A DNA stretch of 64,000 nucleotides from Ziziphus jujuba. Taxonomy: Eukaryota > Streptophyta > Magnoliopsida > Rosales > Rhamnaceae. Positions 49,267-62,280 of this stretch are shown here, piece after piece (positions within the stretch are counted from its first letter, which is position 1; every line of letters starts with the position of its first letter). Both the position numbers and the translations under genes were made by a program. The DNA is taken from positions 23,493,001 through 23,557,000 of the forward strand of contig NC_083390.1 in NCBI RefSeq assembly GCF_031755915.1, read 5' to 3'. A model generated the notes under the pieces. That model saw nothing but the letters and a program-made list of their open reading frames with translations, made no database searches and was not told where the DNA came from.

Positions 49267-52200
49267 ACTGTCAGGACCCGTCCAGAATTCCTTCCCGGAA
49301 CCCTCGACAAGCCCTGATCCTAGGGAAATACCACCGAACCTTCCAACGGAAAATCCGACAGCACATCCTCTAAGGGTAGGACTTACCACAAATTTCCTGT
49401 ACTGAAAACACACTTCTATAAACATCGCCTTATTCCTCCCACAAAACTACAAAATTGATTCCACAACCTTACAGCACTCCAAAGAATAACAGCAACTCAG
49501 TGCATAAATAATAACTACACGTCCAATACAGTATACAGAGCATTATACAATAAATGTGGAATTTAGAAAATGACGGATAGAAGTAATACAAGATGGAGAG
49601 GAAAAAGGGAAGAAATACTTGTTGCACTTTCGGCAACGAACTGAGATGTCGGGCTCGCCCGAATGATCAACGTCTCCCAGGGGAACGGAATTTAAAAACG
49701 TGAGATGCTAATCATCTCAGTGAGTGACCCTATCTACTGAACACCTTTAATATTAATAATATAACAATGAAAGGAATTTAATTAATACCTACAATTAAAT
49801 AAATAAATAATAATAACAATTGAAGTAATATTTTCTCTCAAAACCCTCACTATTCACTCCGTTGGAAATGTTCCCCTTTTAAAATATTTTCACAAAACCC
49901 GATATTCGTACTTCCCAAAAACCAAGGGATCAAATAATTTAATAAACAACAATTAAATAAATAAATACCCCAAATATAAATAAAATGTAATAAATTATAA
50001 TAAATAATTTTTGTACTCTTTGGGGTTTGAAATTTCTATCCGAAAAATTTGTACTTGACGCACCACACCATATACCAGTGATGCCCTCCGATACCCAGCG
50101 TCCCGAGCACCGACTGGCGGGGAGATTAAAGAGAGAAACTTGCAAACGGTACTTCGGCGTCTCGATAGTACCGCTGCTGAAACTGTCATCCCGGCCAAGG
50201 AGGGGGGCGGCTATGTGCACTATATCAAACCTGCCTGCCCACGGACCAATGGCAACTCACGGGAGACATAATACTTGCGCGCTAAACCATATATATACCA
50301 GAACACCAATACTGTATGAGTGCGTCTAAAATAATTATTAAATCAACCGTACCGTTCTTTCCAAAATTACCGTGGGAAATATACCCATTTTCACATTTAC
50401 CATCCCACATATTTTCATTTAACAAACCCGGTACGAAAACATCGATGACCAATGACCAATAAAAATAATTTTTCTCGCAACACGCGGTTCAACAAATAAT
50501 ATACCACGGGAATAATTATAAAATTAAACCACCAAATTAAACAAATAATTTCCTTAAAATATTCAAACCAATTATGCCCAAAAATAATATAAAATCCAGA
50601 CACAATTAATTACTGAAAATACTTGCTCATGTGTAATAAATACCATTTAATCACAATAAAATAATAATCGGGAATTATTAATGATCCCAAAATTCCATTT
50701 AGCACCAATGGGTAAATATATATAAAATAATATTTTTCCTGATTATATTTAAAGTACACCACATGAGCATTACTACAGATATCAAATTAACATGACATAA
50801 ATATAATTAATTACTCCAAAAATATTTTCAAAGGTGGGTCACTCACCTGGAGCACGCAATTAATCCAAGATCCACCATGGGATCAATTCCACGACTCACC
50901 CGTGCTCCTAGAACACAATTCACACACAGTCAAATAAATTAATATTTTATTCGGGTAAATAATATCCGATACCCGGGGGTCTAACACAAACGTTAACCAA
51001 AATTGTCGAATACTATATCGAATCGAAGCTTGTGGAACGAGGATCGCATTACCGGTCTCCATCGACCCCACTTCCGTTGGAGGTGGCCGGAAAGCTTCGG
51101 CTGGTTTTGATTCCTTCGCATATCACAAACCACTTCGAATTTTGGAAATTGGAGGCCATATTTGAACTGAGAGGACCCAAAATAGGGGGAGAGGGGTGGC
51201 AATTTGGACTGGGCTGGCCAGAATATGGCGGAATCACCGGAAAAAATTCAACCCTCCGCCGCGACTTCACCGGCCCGATTTGGGCGCGTCGCCGGCCGAC
51301 CGGTATCCAAATTTGGCTGGTGAGCTCACCGGCATGTGGTCTTGGACAGTGGCCAGCGGCCCAGCGCGTGTAGCTTATGGTGGCTGGAGAAAGATAAACA
51401 CGGGAGAGAGAGACGGCCGGTGGGAGAGAAAATGAAGGAGAAGGAAGAAGAAGGAGGAAGAAGAAGAAGAAGAAAGAAAAAGAATTCTTCCCGTGTCCCT
51501 GCCCCTTTTTCCCCACGTGGGGAGAAGAAAAGAAAAAGAAAAAGAAAAAGAAAAAGGAAAATAAAATAAAATAAAAATAATTAAATAATATTAAAAATAA
51601 TATTATTATATAAAACAACAATAATAAAATAATAATTTGGTATTAACCGTGGTTGACATGTGGCATCTCAACATGGTGACACATGGTCACATTTATTAAG
51701 TCACACATGGCACATCGTTACGCGTTTAGAAAATAATATTAAAATAATACAGTATTTGAAAAACTCTACAGGTCCATAACTTTCAAAACCACATGTTCAA
51801 ATCGGACGTGCCGCTAGTGTACGGACTCGTATCGACAAACACTTTACAACCATGCATGAGTCAAAGCTTAACTTTGCATGAATAAAAAGTCAACTTAGGC
51901 ACCCTTGGACAGTTTGGACCTCAACTTGTTTTGCTCATATCTTTCAAATCATAGCTCCGTTTTCGACGTGCTACTAGTCTACGAACTCGTGCCAACATGT
52001 ACTCATAGCGGTACCTCAGTCAACCTAGAATTCCAACCGGAATAAAAAGTCAACTTTGACCCCTTGATCAATAGTTAATGGTCAAATTCAACGGTCAACG
52101 ATCAAGGTTGGAAAATTTCCGTTGTACTTTGGGACGGGGTGTTACACAATTATAATACCACGATAATTAAGTAGATAAATAATAATTAATTGAAAATAAT

Positions 52201-54772
52201 ATTTTCTCTCAAAGCCCTTACGATTCTCTCGGTTGGAAAAGTTTCCCTTTTTAAAGCATTTTTACAAAATCATTTATTCATAATCCCCGAAACCAAGACA
52301 TCAATTTATTCGACTAAATATCAAATAAAATATAATAAGTCAAGCATCCAAAATTTATAATTAAAAGAAATTAATTTATTGAATAATTAAGTAAAGGAAA
52401 AAAAATTAAATCAATTTAAAATCCCCATTTAATTAAATAATAAAAACAGCATTAATCATATTCTTAATTCCAATGCAATTTCAAAATATTTATTTTAAAA
52501 TCCCAGTTCTGAAAATCACTTGATGCACCCACTATATACCAGTGGCGCTAACAGTACCCAGCGTCCCAAGGTACCACCAGACAAGAGGTTATTGAGAAAA
52601 ACGGGCATGCGGTCGCGTGGCGTCCCACCGCGCCGCTGCAAACAGGTGTCCCGGCCATGGAGGGGCAGCCTACCCTCATCCGATGGCAAATACAGGACAA
52701 CCCCATAAAATCACCTGCGCACTACTCACACCCACCTGCGCGCTAATCACATCCGTGTGCACATTAACCATATCACATATAAACAGAACACCAGTACGTG
52801 TATGGTGCATCTAAAAATCATAAATTAATACATCTCAAAATCTCAATTTTTTTTTTCATAAACATACGGGTTTATTCCATCCAATTAAACCCGAAAAATT
52901 CCCACAATTTCTTTATAATCGTCGCCATAAATTCCATGCTTTCCAAATCTACCAACTCCCAAATCCACCAATTTAAATATTCAAATTTTTCCAATGGCAT
53001 AAATATTTTTGAAATATAATAAATTAAATCACATAATATTCCATGGGCATACTTATCAAAATTGAAGTCACCAACATAAACAAATATTTTCCTTGAAATA
53101 TTTGAAAGTCAAATCATGCCCAAATTAATGTTAAAACCACAAGAATTTCATATATAATTGAATTCCACAATCCTCAATACCATAAATTAATTTTCACATG
53201 GCATAAATTTATATAATGCATATTTTCTTTAATCAAAATAAATCCACCAATAATTTCCACAATAAATCAATTATTATCAAAATCACAATGCCTTTATATA
53301 TCAAATTTCCATAAAATCCCAATTTCCATAGTTTGTCAAAAATCAAAATATGATTTAATTTATTCAAATATGGGCATCAAAATTTCCACATATAAATCCA
53401 CTAAATATTTGACACATAGAATATAAATTTCAAATATTCAATTCACACAAAATATTCACAAATTTAATTTCCGAAATTAATTTGGAGGTGGGTCACTCAC
53501 CTGGAGCACGCAATTAAATCACGATCCACCATGGGATCAATTCCACGACTCACCCGTGCTCCTAGAATAACGATTCACACACAGTCAAATAAATTAATAC
53601 TTTATTCGGATAAATAATACCCTGTACCCGGAGGTCTAACACAAATGTTAACTGACAAATTATATGTCTATGGAAAGCTTACGAGATGAGGAACATGAAA
53701 CCAACCTTCGTCGGACCCATTTTGACCCGCGGTGGCCGGAATTTGGCCGGAAAGTTTTGGCCGAATTTAAACTTGAGGGATCGAAAATGGTGGAATAGAG
53801 GTATGGGTCGAGCTGGGTTGGCCGGAAACAGCGAGAATCGTCGGAAAAATTTAACCCGCCGCCACCGCCGACTTCATCGGCCCGATCTGGGCGCGTCCAG
53901 CGGCGACTGGCTGGGAAAATTGGAGGTTGGGGTTGCGGGGGACTGGGATTCACCGGTGGCCAGCGCGTGTGGCCATCCGGCCACTGAAATCCGACCAAAA
54001 CGGTCGGTCAAAGAGAGAGGGGGAGAGAGTCAAAGGAGAGAGAGAGAGAGAGAGAGAATTCCTTGCTGGTTCTTGACGGGCTCGTGGAAGAAGGAGAAGG
54101 GAAGGAAAGGAAAAGAAAATAGGAGAAACGTGTTTTCCCACGTGAGGAAAAGAAAAAAGAGAAAAAAAAAAGAAAAGAAAAAGAAATAAAAGAAATAAAT
54201 TAAAAATTAATTAAATAATATTAAAAATAATATTATTATATAAAACAACAATAATATAATAATTTGTTATTAAACATGGTTGACATGTGGCATCTCAACA
54301 TGGTGATACATGATCACATTTATTAAGTCACACGTGGCACATCGTTGCACGTTTAAAAATAATATTAAAATAATACAGTATTTGAAAAATTCTACAGGTC
54401 CATAACTTTCAAACCACATGTCCAAATTGGACGTGCCGCTAGTCTACGGACTCGTATCGATGAGCACTTCACAACCATGCATGAATCAAAGCTCAACTTT
54501 GCATGAATAAAAAGTCAACTCGGGCACCCCTTGGACAGTTTGGAACTCAACTTGTATTGCTCATAACTTTCAAACCGTAGCTCCGTTTTCAACGTGCTAC
54601 TACTCTACGAACTCGTGCCAACGTGTACTTCGTAATGGTACCTCAGTCAACCTAGAATTCCAACCGGAACAAAAAGCCAACTTTTGACCCTTGAGGTTAA
54701 TGGTCAACGGTCAACGGTCACCCTTGGTCAAATTTGAGAAAATTCCTGTGTAGTTCGGGATGAGGTATTACA

Positions 54773-55400
54773 TTTATCTTTTTCTTAGCCTCTAAATAAT
54801 ATATATAATAGTATCGATTGAAACCATAATCTAACATAATTTTCCATATAACCTATACAAATTGATTTATTTCCAAAATGACTACATATTTATTGAATTA
54901 CCTTGAAGTTACAAAGCTTATACCAATCATGTTTATTGTACTGCTCGATATCACAATAATCTCATTCTCTAAATCTTCTATTATTTTTCATGCATACCAA
55001 AGGTCAATCAATATTAATTCAAATTCAAGGTTAATAAAAAAAAAAAAGGGAAAAAAGAAGACTAAAAATTAGCAAAAACGAGCTCTCTCACTTGGGAAGA
55101 TCTTTTCTTATTTTATGTGTGTTTTGTTGGAAAAACATCATTATATTTACAAACTTTGCCATTTGTTGGTCAAAAATTTTCTAATTACAATACAACTTTT
55201 GATCATTTACTGCCAATTCGGACACCTCCAAAAGCTCCCAGCACTACTGTGCCAATCACAGATTGTGGGCATTTTTTTGGTTCGAAAAACACTTTCCATA
55301 TTATTGTGATTATTATATTATCATCCAAGTATTGGTCACGCAGGAGCAAAATTACGTGACAGTTTGTGAGGCACGTTGCTAGTACTAGGTTTGGGGCAAA
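54773..55400. repeat. Segmental duplication, unit A, second part
   Basis: This aligns with about 63510-64000 of unit B: ATATTTATTGAATTACCTTG against ATATTTATTGAATCAGCTCG, GAAGTTACAAAGCTTATAC in both, and CTCCAAAAGCTCCCAGCACT against CTCGAAAAGCTCTCTGTGCT. It shows that the 14 kb retroelement cluster was inserted inside unit A. Confidence 0.8.
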
Positions 55401-55607
55401 AAACCACACATAGGTAAATGAGGAAGCAGCCCGGCACCAAAAGGTTATGAGACCTATTGAGCAAAATGACCGGCTTGTAGTGAATCCAATTTCAATGTAA
55501 CCCCAATAGAAAGCCAAAATCAAGAGCAATTTTTTTTTTTTGGTCCAAATTGCCCAAGCCACCAAAGCAAAACGTTCTAGATCGAAACCCTTAAATAAAG
55601 TCAGCAT
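55203..55607 (-). other. Possible relic of a LINE-type RNase H region
   Basis: The minus-strand reading begins near RFALVAWAIWTKKKKLL. This resembles the phrase before the RNase H domain in plant LINE-derived proteins (form AVTAWSLWxRRNxLR). The rest of the 134-residue reading is not recognisable, and it partly overlaps the duplicated segment. Weak evidence. Confidence 0.25.
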
Positions 55608-56451
55608 CTAAAGAGACCAAAAAATGAAGAAGTTAAGATAATGTAATCAATAAAATAATTCCAGATTATTTATCCGATTGAAATGCTCTTTTATTTTATT
55701 TTACTGAAGACAGAGTATATTTCACAAGTTTACTTGTTGACGAAGTTATATTTATAAAGTCCATAACCGAAAGACACAGACCGAGTTTTCCATAAGAAAT
55801 TATCCAATTAATTTGTGCTTAAATTAACCTTCATTTTTTTTTCTTTTTTTTTTTTCCATTTCCCACGGCTAAAAGTTGCAAAAGTATTCAAGCTATGATG
55901 GATTCTGTTTTGTCTGGTTCTGTGTATGTTATTCTCAAGGAGGGACTTGGTATGCAGTTTGAAGACTTGTTTCATCTTTCTTTGGGAAAGATTGACACGA
56001 TCGACACGAAGCCCTTCTTATCATGATGCTAATTGTATCTGTTGGCAATGATAAAATTTACAGGTTCTGTTTTTATATGAAAAGTTTTTGATGGTGGTGA
56101 TTGTATGAACATGTTTTTTTGAGGTCAGAGTTGTTCATGCTCTCTGCCTTACCCTTTCCAATTAGTTCGACTTTCCTTGCTCTCTCGCGGCCACAACTTG
56201 GACAATTTTCTTGTGTGAAAGCGATGAAGAAAATGACAACCTAGGACTTGTGATAATAATGATGCCAATATTCATATGATTCTTTCTGAACCTTGTACCT
56301 ATGGCAAGATGATACATTTTGTCTTGTCTGAAAGGTTGTTCAAATATATACAAGCGATGATGATCTTCAGATGTCAAATGAATTAAATCTTTTGAAGCTT
56401 ATTTGGTTCTATGAAAAAAAAAAAAAAAAAAAAACCAAAAAATATTTTGTC
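55608..56451. other. Intergenic DNA between the duplication units
   Basis: This is AT-rich with an A tract at 56414-56434. A 43-residue reading from about 55893 (MDSVLSGSVYVILKEGLGMQ) has balanced composition, but I recognise nothing in it. Confidence 0.35.
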
Positions 56452-56560
56452 CAGTGAAGAAAAAAAAACCCAGGTTGTAGTTTGATTTATCCTGTAAATA
56501 TAAGAGGACAACATATATATTTTCGTGTGGCTGAAGATATATAGTCTGTTTAAGTTTGTT
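56452..56560 (+). pseudogene. Relic of the PPR gene C-terminal coding region
   Basis: The sequence aligns with 34060-34145 of the PPR gene (GAAGAAAAAACCAGGTTGTAG, ATAAGAGGAC, ATTTTCGTG, GAAGATA). It then jumps across about 340 missing bases to the PPR stop region (ATTATTGGTGATAATTAAG against TTTATTGGTAGTAATTAAG). It marks the left edge of unit B. Indels destroy the frame. Confidence 0.8.
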
Positions 56561-56967
56561 TATTGGTAGTAATTAAGTTTGTTTAAGCTTCTTCAGCTCA
56601 TTTTAGGCAGATGAAAATGTGATCTTGGATACCAATTACCAAGTTAAAACTCCCTGGAAGTCGGAAGGAATCAGCCTCCATGATTTAGAAAGGCATTGCT
56701 TTCGACAAGCTAAACGTCTTTGTTGAACCTCGGTTAAGTTTTTTGGGTGAGTCAAATCCGATTTGGTTCAATCTTATAGGTTTTTTGTGTCCATATTCAT
56801 CTTAGGTTTTTTTGGTTCAATCATTGGTTAATCTGCTTTCTGTTTGAGAGTTTCTTAGTGATGCAAGATCTTTACTTAGCAGCATTTAATTTATTTCTTG
56901 CTTCATGAAGTATATGTGCTTACTCCTTAATGGGTATAAAACAAATAATTTACAACTAGTAGAAAAT

Positions 56968-57004
<37 letters not shown>

Positions 57005-60000
57005 GAAAGAAAAATGCTTGATATTAATTGTTCATTATTTATTTGTCATATGGATATGAACTACAACTTAAATTGATATTAGCACGGCATGAATCTAATG
57101 AAAGAGTAGATGAATGCAGTGAGTTAATGAAGTAGCAGTACGTGCATTTTCCTCAAGCTTTTGTCCTCTATGGTATGCTTCAAGAAATTATTAACCAAGC
57201 TCATCAAGGAAGTATTTTTATTAACTGTGAAGCTAGCTAGTTACTCAAACTTGCATAATGATGTACAATGACCTTCCAGTAAAATAAAGTTTATCTAGTT
57301 TAATATATTTTTATCTTTTTACTTGGAAGTGAATTAAAGATGACTTTGGTACTTTGGGTTAGATATGCAGAAAGAGTTTCTGAAAGGGATTTTAGGATTT
57401 ACTAGTATATAGTTAGAAGGGACAAGAACCAATGGCATAAACATGATCGAATGCATGTTAAAAGAAATACTATATCTATATGCACATGACAAGAACATAT
57501 TTTGAATATTTCTAAGTGGATAAATAATATTTGTCTATGGTTGATACTGAATTTACTAGTCTGCAGTACTATGGTCTCAGATGAACAATATTACTTCCCC
57601 TTCAAGCTGTGTCCAGTTATCACTGAGGAAGCAGCCGCCCTGAGCACTTGTGGTCGAGGCTGAGCCAGTGAATCAAGAAACGGCATGGGGGACGTACTAT
57701 TCATGACCCTATAAAACGTCGGGAGACTAATCATGCTCAATCCCGGTGACTGATTTTATAACTTAAATCAAGTGGAATATGAGCAGTCCTTGGCACAAGG
57801 CCAAATCATAACGTAAACATGTTGACATTAGCTTTGTTGAATTCTAATAGATTGGCATATAAAATTTAACAATCCCAGTTTCATTTACCTTCAATTCTAC
57901 AAGGAAGGAAAAAAAAAAAAAAAGCATTAGTATTTTCTGGAAGAAATGCCGTTTATACATGGAAATATAAAATTTGTTATAAATTGTTGTATATATATAT
58001 ATATTCTTCATAAACTTGCAAGCTGTGATATGATATAATGCCAAAAATTATATCAGATTGCACAAAACTGCTTAAATCTAGATATGATTCTTTTCATTTA
58101 AGTTTTTTAGTCATTTTGGTCATTTTACTTCCAAGGATGAGGATAGACTTTCCTTGCGCTGCAAAAAGAACCACGCTTCTTTTAAACCATAATGCCAGGT
58201 AGACCTTTCATAAACAAGCCTTGACCAAGATAGGACCAACTTGCTTTAAAAAAAAAAAAAAAAAAAAATTATTAGCATTTTGATGCACGATTCAGGAAAA
58301 AAAATATATATATACTTAGAGTCTATTCAAAAGTTGATGTGGTGCTATTCACGTGGTTTGAAAATTGATCTTATTTAAATTTAAATGCATAAATGCACAA
58401 TTAATTTAATTTTAAAAATGTTCTTCAATATTAATATGTAAAAGATTATTTATGTTTTTTAATTAGTTATATATAATCAACTTTTTTTTTTTAATTGATG
58501 TTTTAAGAAAAATTTGCTTTTAAATATACTTAACAATATCTAACAAAGCTTCTAAAATATACTTCAATTTGACAATGCTTAGGATTAGGTTGACATTCAT
58601 TTTAAATATTACTGTTGGGAACAATTTTTTTAAAACATTGTCCATGTTACTTATATACATGACATATCTATTTCATAATTTACATATTCATTAAAGATAC
58701 TCTTATGATTTTATTGAATTTTAAAAAGAAAGTCAAATCATTTGTAGTTTTTAAAATTTAAAAATAGATATGAATCTTCAAAAATATGCACATAATATAT
58801 ATATGGTAGAGACGTTATATAAAATAAGAGGAACGAGAATAAAAAAATAGGGCCTATTCCCAATAATTCTATCTTTCTAGTCTAAGATAGTTCCCTACCG
58901 GGACACTTTACATGCTAGTTTTTTAAATAGCAATGCAAAAGGGGATTCAGTCAACTGACCTACGATTTCGAAAATGTACCATTTTGCAAAACTTTTTTCT
59001 TTTTCTTTTTTTTCATTTTGCTAATCAAAAACTAAAATTATTTTAAATTAGATTTCATATTTTTAGAATTTTAAAAGGGTAAATTTTTTTATAAGAATGA
59101 AAATGTTAAAGTCATATTTTGTATACGTATAATATATATATATCTATATAAAAAAAAATCTTTGTTATTGAAAATAATAAACATGATCTATATTTGTATA
59201 AAATATATGTTAAATATAGTTTATATCTATATAAAATAAATATTTTTTTAATTTAGAATAATAATAAAAACAGCTTTTGGAAGTTTTATTATATATGGAT
59301 TCAAAATCTATTTATGTTTTAGAAAATATTTCCAACTTTTTTTTTAATTTTATATTTTCATTTCTTGTCATTTTTGAATTTGTAAAATGAAAAACCAAAC
59401 CACTTTGCAAAACGGTACGAATGGACCGGGTTTTTGTATTTTTGGGCGAAAGAATGGCAAATATAGGTAAACAAATGGGCTAATGAAACATATGGTTGAT
59501 TTTTCATTATTTTTTTTTCTTAGTTGTGAATCACATTATAGAATAAAAAATTATTAGATTGATCTGGCATTTATTTATATATGAAAAAAATATTGAAATT
59601 GCCGTCCGAAACGATCCCATTGTAATCAAAATAATTTAATATTCCTATAAATGATTATATATAATTAATCAGTTTTCATTTATGATTTGATTTATTTAAA
59701 GAATTCAGATTTGTTGATTCATTATTTTTAATCTCCTGTCTCACCCCTTTTTATATAATTGTATTCCTTATTGAAATATGCTGAATATATAATTAAGATT
59801 TTTTTGGGACAATGCTCAATAACTAAGATTTTTTTTTTTTTTGGTGGCAAAGCTCAATAATTAAAATTGAAATGAGAAAATGTCCATACACGTAAACAGC
59901 ACTTGAGACAATATAGGAGACAGAGCGAGAGAGAGAGAGAGAGAGATACAGTTGCAATATATATTAGGAACTAATTTCTTTAATTTCTTTCTTGATTATT

Positions 60001-60970
60001 GAAATAGATAATTGAAACTTTAAAAGTGTGTGTATATATATATAATTGTATCTATAGGTCCATATTCTAGATCTTTAATGGTCATATATATATGTATGTT
60101 AATTGAAGAAACGAAAGGGAAATTTCTTATCTCCATATTTAATTTTTTTTTTTTTTTGGTCAACTACATATTTCCACGTTTAATTGAATTCCATAAGACT
60201 AGGATTGAATAAAGATGTATATAATATTACAACTTGTACTTAACCAAGTAGTTTGCTTTTAAAAGAAAAAAAAAAAAAAAAAAAGGAAAAACCGTGTAGT
60301 TTGCGCATGCATATGGTAGAATACAATACGTAGAATTTACTAAACTGCAATTACAGGTAAAACACGTGCACATTAACTTTTAAGAGTTAGAAGATCAAAA
60401 TAAAATTTTTTAAATAATATTTCTTTCCCTCTCTCTTGTACCCTGTTATATGCTTCTAAATATATCAAGCGATGGGATATTGAAATATTCCACTCGTCCA
60501 CGTGCAACATGATATATTATCCGATAGCTCTTTGATTAAAATATTCCAATTATCTTGATTACGAATAAAAAATTATTGGGCAGCACACCATATCTGACGC
60601 GGCCATCCAAAGAGTATATATATATATATATATATCAATCAGCCATGTTAGGCTTCCTTTGAATCATGTGCTATTGCCAGCTTGTTTTGAATATTTTTTC
60701 CAAATAAGCAACAAAGTCAACGAGATAAAAATAATCATGTAGGTTGCATATAAGATATTTTAGGAACCAGATAAGAAGCAGGATTGATCATGATAATTAA
60801 AAATTTTTAAAAAAATAAAAATAAAAATAAAGAATTATCAGCTATAAATTGAAGAGATTTAAAGGGGGCAAAAGAAAAACCATCCAAGTAAGAGGTAGCT
60901 AATAAAGCCTGAAAAGAGTGAGTGAAAAATAAAGAAAAGAAGAGGAAAAAAAAAAAGATTGACGATCAAC
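56561..60970. repeat. Segmental tandem duplication, unit B, gene-free portion
   Basis: This is the counterpart of 34499-39312. It includes the 42-base block at 57608-57649, and AC/TA repeats near 56970-57002. A unit-B-specific insertion lies at about 58850-59440, and a (GA)n run at 59925-59945. No gene was recognised before the lipase. Confidence 0.8.
58850..59440. mobile_element. Unit-B-specific insertion, possible MITE
   Basis: Unit A lacks these 590 or so bases, which sit between GAGAATAAAAAAATAG and TTTTTGGGCGAAAG. The ends, GGGCCTATTC and (reverse complement) CCCGGTCCATTC, are weakly inverted. No clear target duplication is seen. It could also be a sequence lost from both unit A repeats. 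Confidence 0.35.
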
Positions 60971-62280
60971 ATGGCTGCTAAAAGACCTGCCAAAGTTATA
61001 ACATGGAGGGACCTGATCGGAGAGAAAGACTGGGAAGGTCTTTTAAAGCCTCTGAAACCTCAACTGGGCCAAGAGCTCACTCGCTACTGCAAGTTGATCG
61101 GAGTTATCATCGAATCCTTCCAGGAGGAAGAGGATTCGCCGCTGCTGGGGCTTCCACAACACAGCGAGAGCGAACTCCTCTCCCTTGCCGGCTTGTCGAA
61201 TGACTACACGGTGGAGAAGTATTTGTTCGCTTCGACCTTGAACATCAGGCCGGAAAATGACGATTCCTTACTTGGACCACAATCTGGATACTCGAATTGG
61301 ATGGGTTATGTAGCCGTAAACACCGATAAAGGGATGGCGAAAATCGGTAGAAGAGAAATTGTGATTACTATCAGAGGAACCATTAAGCGCGAAGAGTGGT
61401 ATCCTAAATTTTGCATGCAAGAACTTGTTCCTGCTCATGATATATTCCCAAAAGATAGGAATGTTAAACCTAAGTTGCAGGAAGGTCGGTACGACTATTA
61501 TGTCACCGCGGATTCTCACGAGTCTGGCTACAATCGTACAAGTTTCAGAGACCAGGTATATAATTTTTCAGATATAAATTTTTTTGTTTGGGATAGCTTT
61601 TGTTTAGTTATTAATATTGTTATTGTTATTTTTTAAGTTTGTGCTTTTCCAAAACAATTTTATGATAAAAGTTGCCTTTTTTTTTTATCTATTTTAAATG
61701 TTTGTAAAAAATTGTTCAAACACTATCAGAAACAGCAGCTTTTTAGAACCTTATTTATAACAAATTATGATTATTATTAGTATTATTTTTTCAATAATTT
61801 GTTCAGGTTCTAGAAGCGGTAAAAGGTTTGGTGGCCAAATACCAATCGGAGGAAAACCTGAGCATCGTAGTGGCAGGGTTCAGCATGGGAGGTGCATTTG
61901 CGACGCTAATCGCGACGGATCTCGTCTACAACGGATATAACAGGATCGACGGCCGGGCAAACGCTATTCCTGTGACGGCATTTGCTTTCGCCAACTCACC
62001 GGTTGGAAATAAAGGTTTCTTAAATGTGGCATCTAAGCTTAACGATCTTCACATTTTGAACGTGAAACACGAAAGTGATGTAAACCCAGATAGTCCAACT
62101 CAGAAAGACGGTTACTTTCATGTGGGGAAACAGTTGGTCATTACAATGGGTGTGCACAACTTGGACGTTTACAGGCAGGCCATTGGACAATCTCAACAAG
62201 CTGAGACTAGCGCCGCCCCTATGTGCCCCGCACCCCCGAAACGATTGAAGATCAATGGTGGTGATGATGAACATAATTAA
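60971..62280 (+). CDS. Class-3 lipase, phospholipase A1-II-like (copy B, intact)
   Basis: Two exons, 60971-61555 and 61807-62280 (TAA), join at ACCAG|GT...AG to give 352 residues. The upstream in-frame TTG at 60959 is not a start; the ATG at 60971 matches copy A (MAAKRPAKVITWRDLIGEKD). The N-terminal block (WRDLIGEKDWEGLLKPL), NWMGYVAVNTDKGM, GRREIVITIRGT and EEWYPKF are typical of plant cytosolic or plastid PLA1-II/DAD1-like acyl hydrolases, which release fatty acid from the sn-1 position of phospholipids. A triad is visible: Ser221 in AGFSMGGAF, Asp286 in HESDVNPD, His312 in MGVHNLDVY. The nucleophile elbow is GFSMG where the family usually has GHSLG. The C-terminus is short (relatives are about 400 or more residues). 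No signal peptide is apparent. Activity is inferred only. Confidence 0.85.

Larger units (their letters stand above)
40957..52146 (-). mobile_element. Ty3/gypsy retrotransposon (subfamily B), full LTR structure, coding-defective
   Basis: On the minus strand the 5' LTR is 49269-52146 (2.88 kb) and the 3' LTR is 40957-46707 (2.86 kb without its nested LTR). The LTRs share nearly all sequence, for example the 0.35 kb after TGTCAGGACCCGTCCAGAAT. The primer-binding site is at 49255-49266 and the polypurine tract at 46708-46720. The target duplication is CAAT (4 bases, or 5 if the border shifts by one). The internal region is only 2.56 kb and has no long ORF. Remnants at 47285-47352 (SSYEILHGRQCRTPLYWSEV) and 46740-46960 (HVLLLRKDIKDRS, VEEATWKLKAQIRD) are integrase C-terminal and pol 3'-end sequence of the gypsy type. 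Gag, protease and most of RT are gone or unrecognisable. Confidence 0.85.
40759..54772 (-). mobile_element. Outer gypsy-type LTR (subfamily A), left-truncated and split by a complete element
   Basis: Left part 40759-40956 and right part 52147-54772 join into one LTR that matches 14430-17396. In the uninterrupted copy the junction reads CTACTGCACAATTATAATAC (about 14615-14634). Here CTACTATACAAT precedes and CAATTATAATAC follows the inserted element. The right end is a worn GGGATGAGGTATTACA at 54757-54772. The first 260 or so bases expected at the left end are missing, so the LTR is truncated at 40759. Confidence 0.75.

Noticed and set aside
60959..60970. Start of the intact lipase at a TTG upstream
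   Set aside because: The codon is TTG, not ATG; the ATG at 60971 aligns with copy A.
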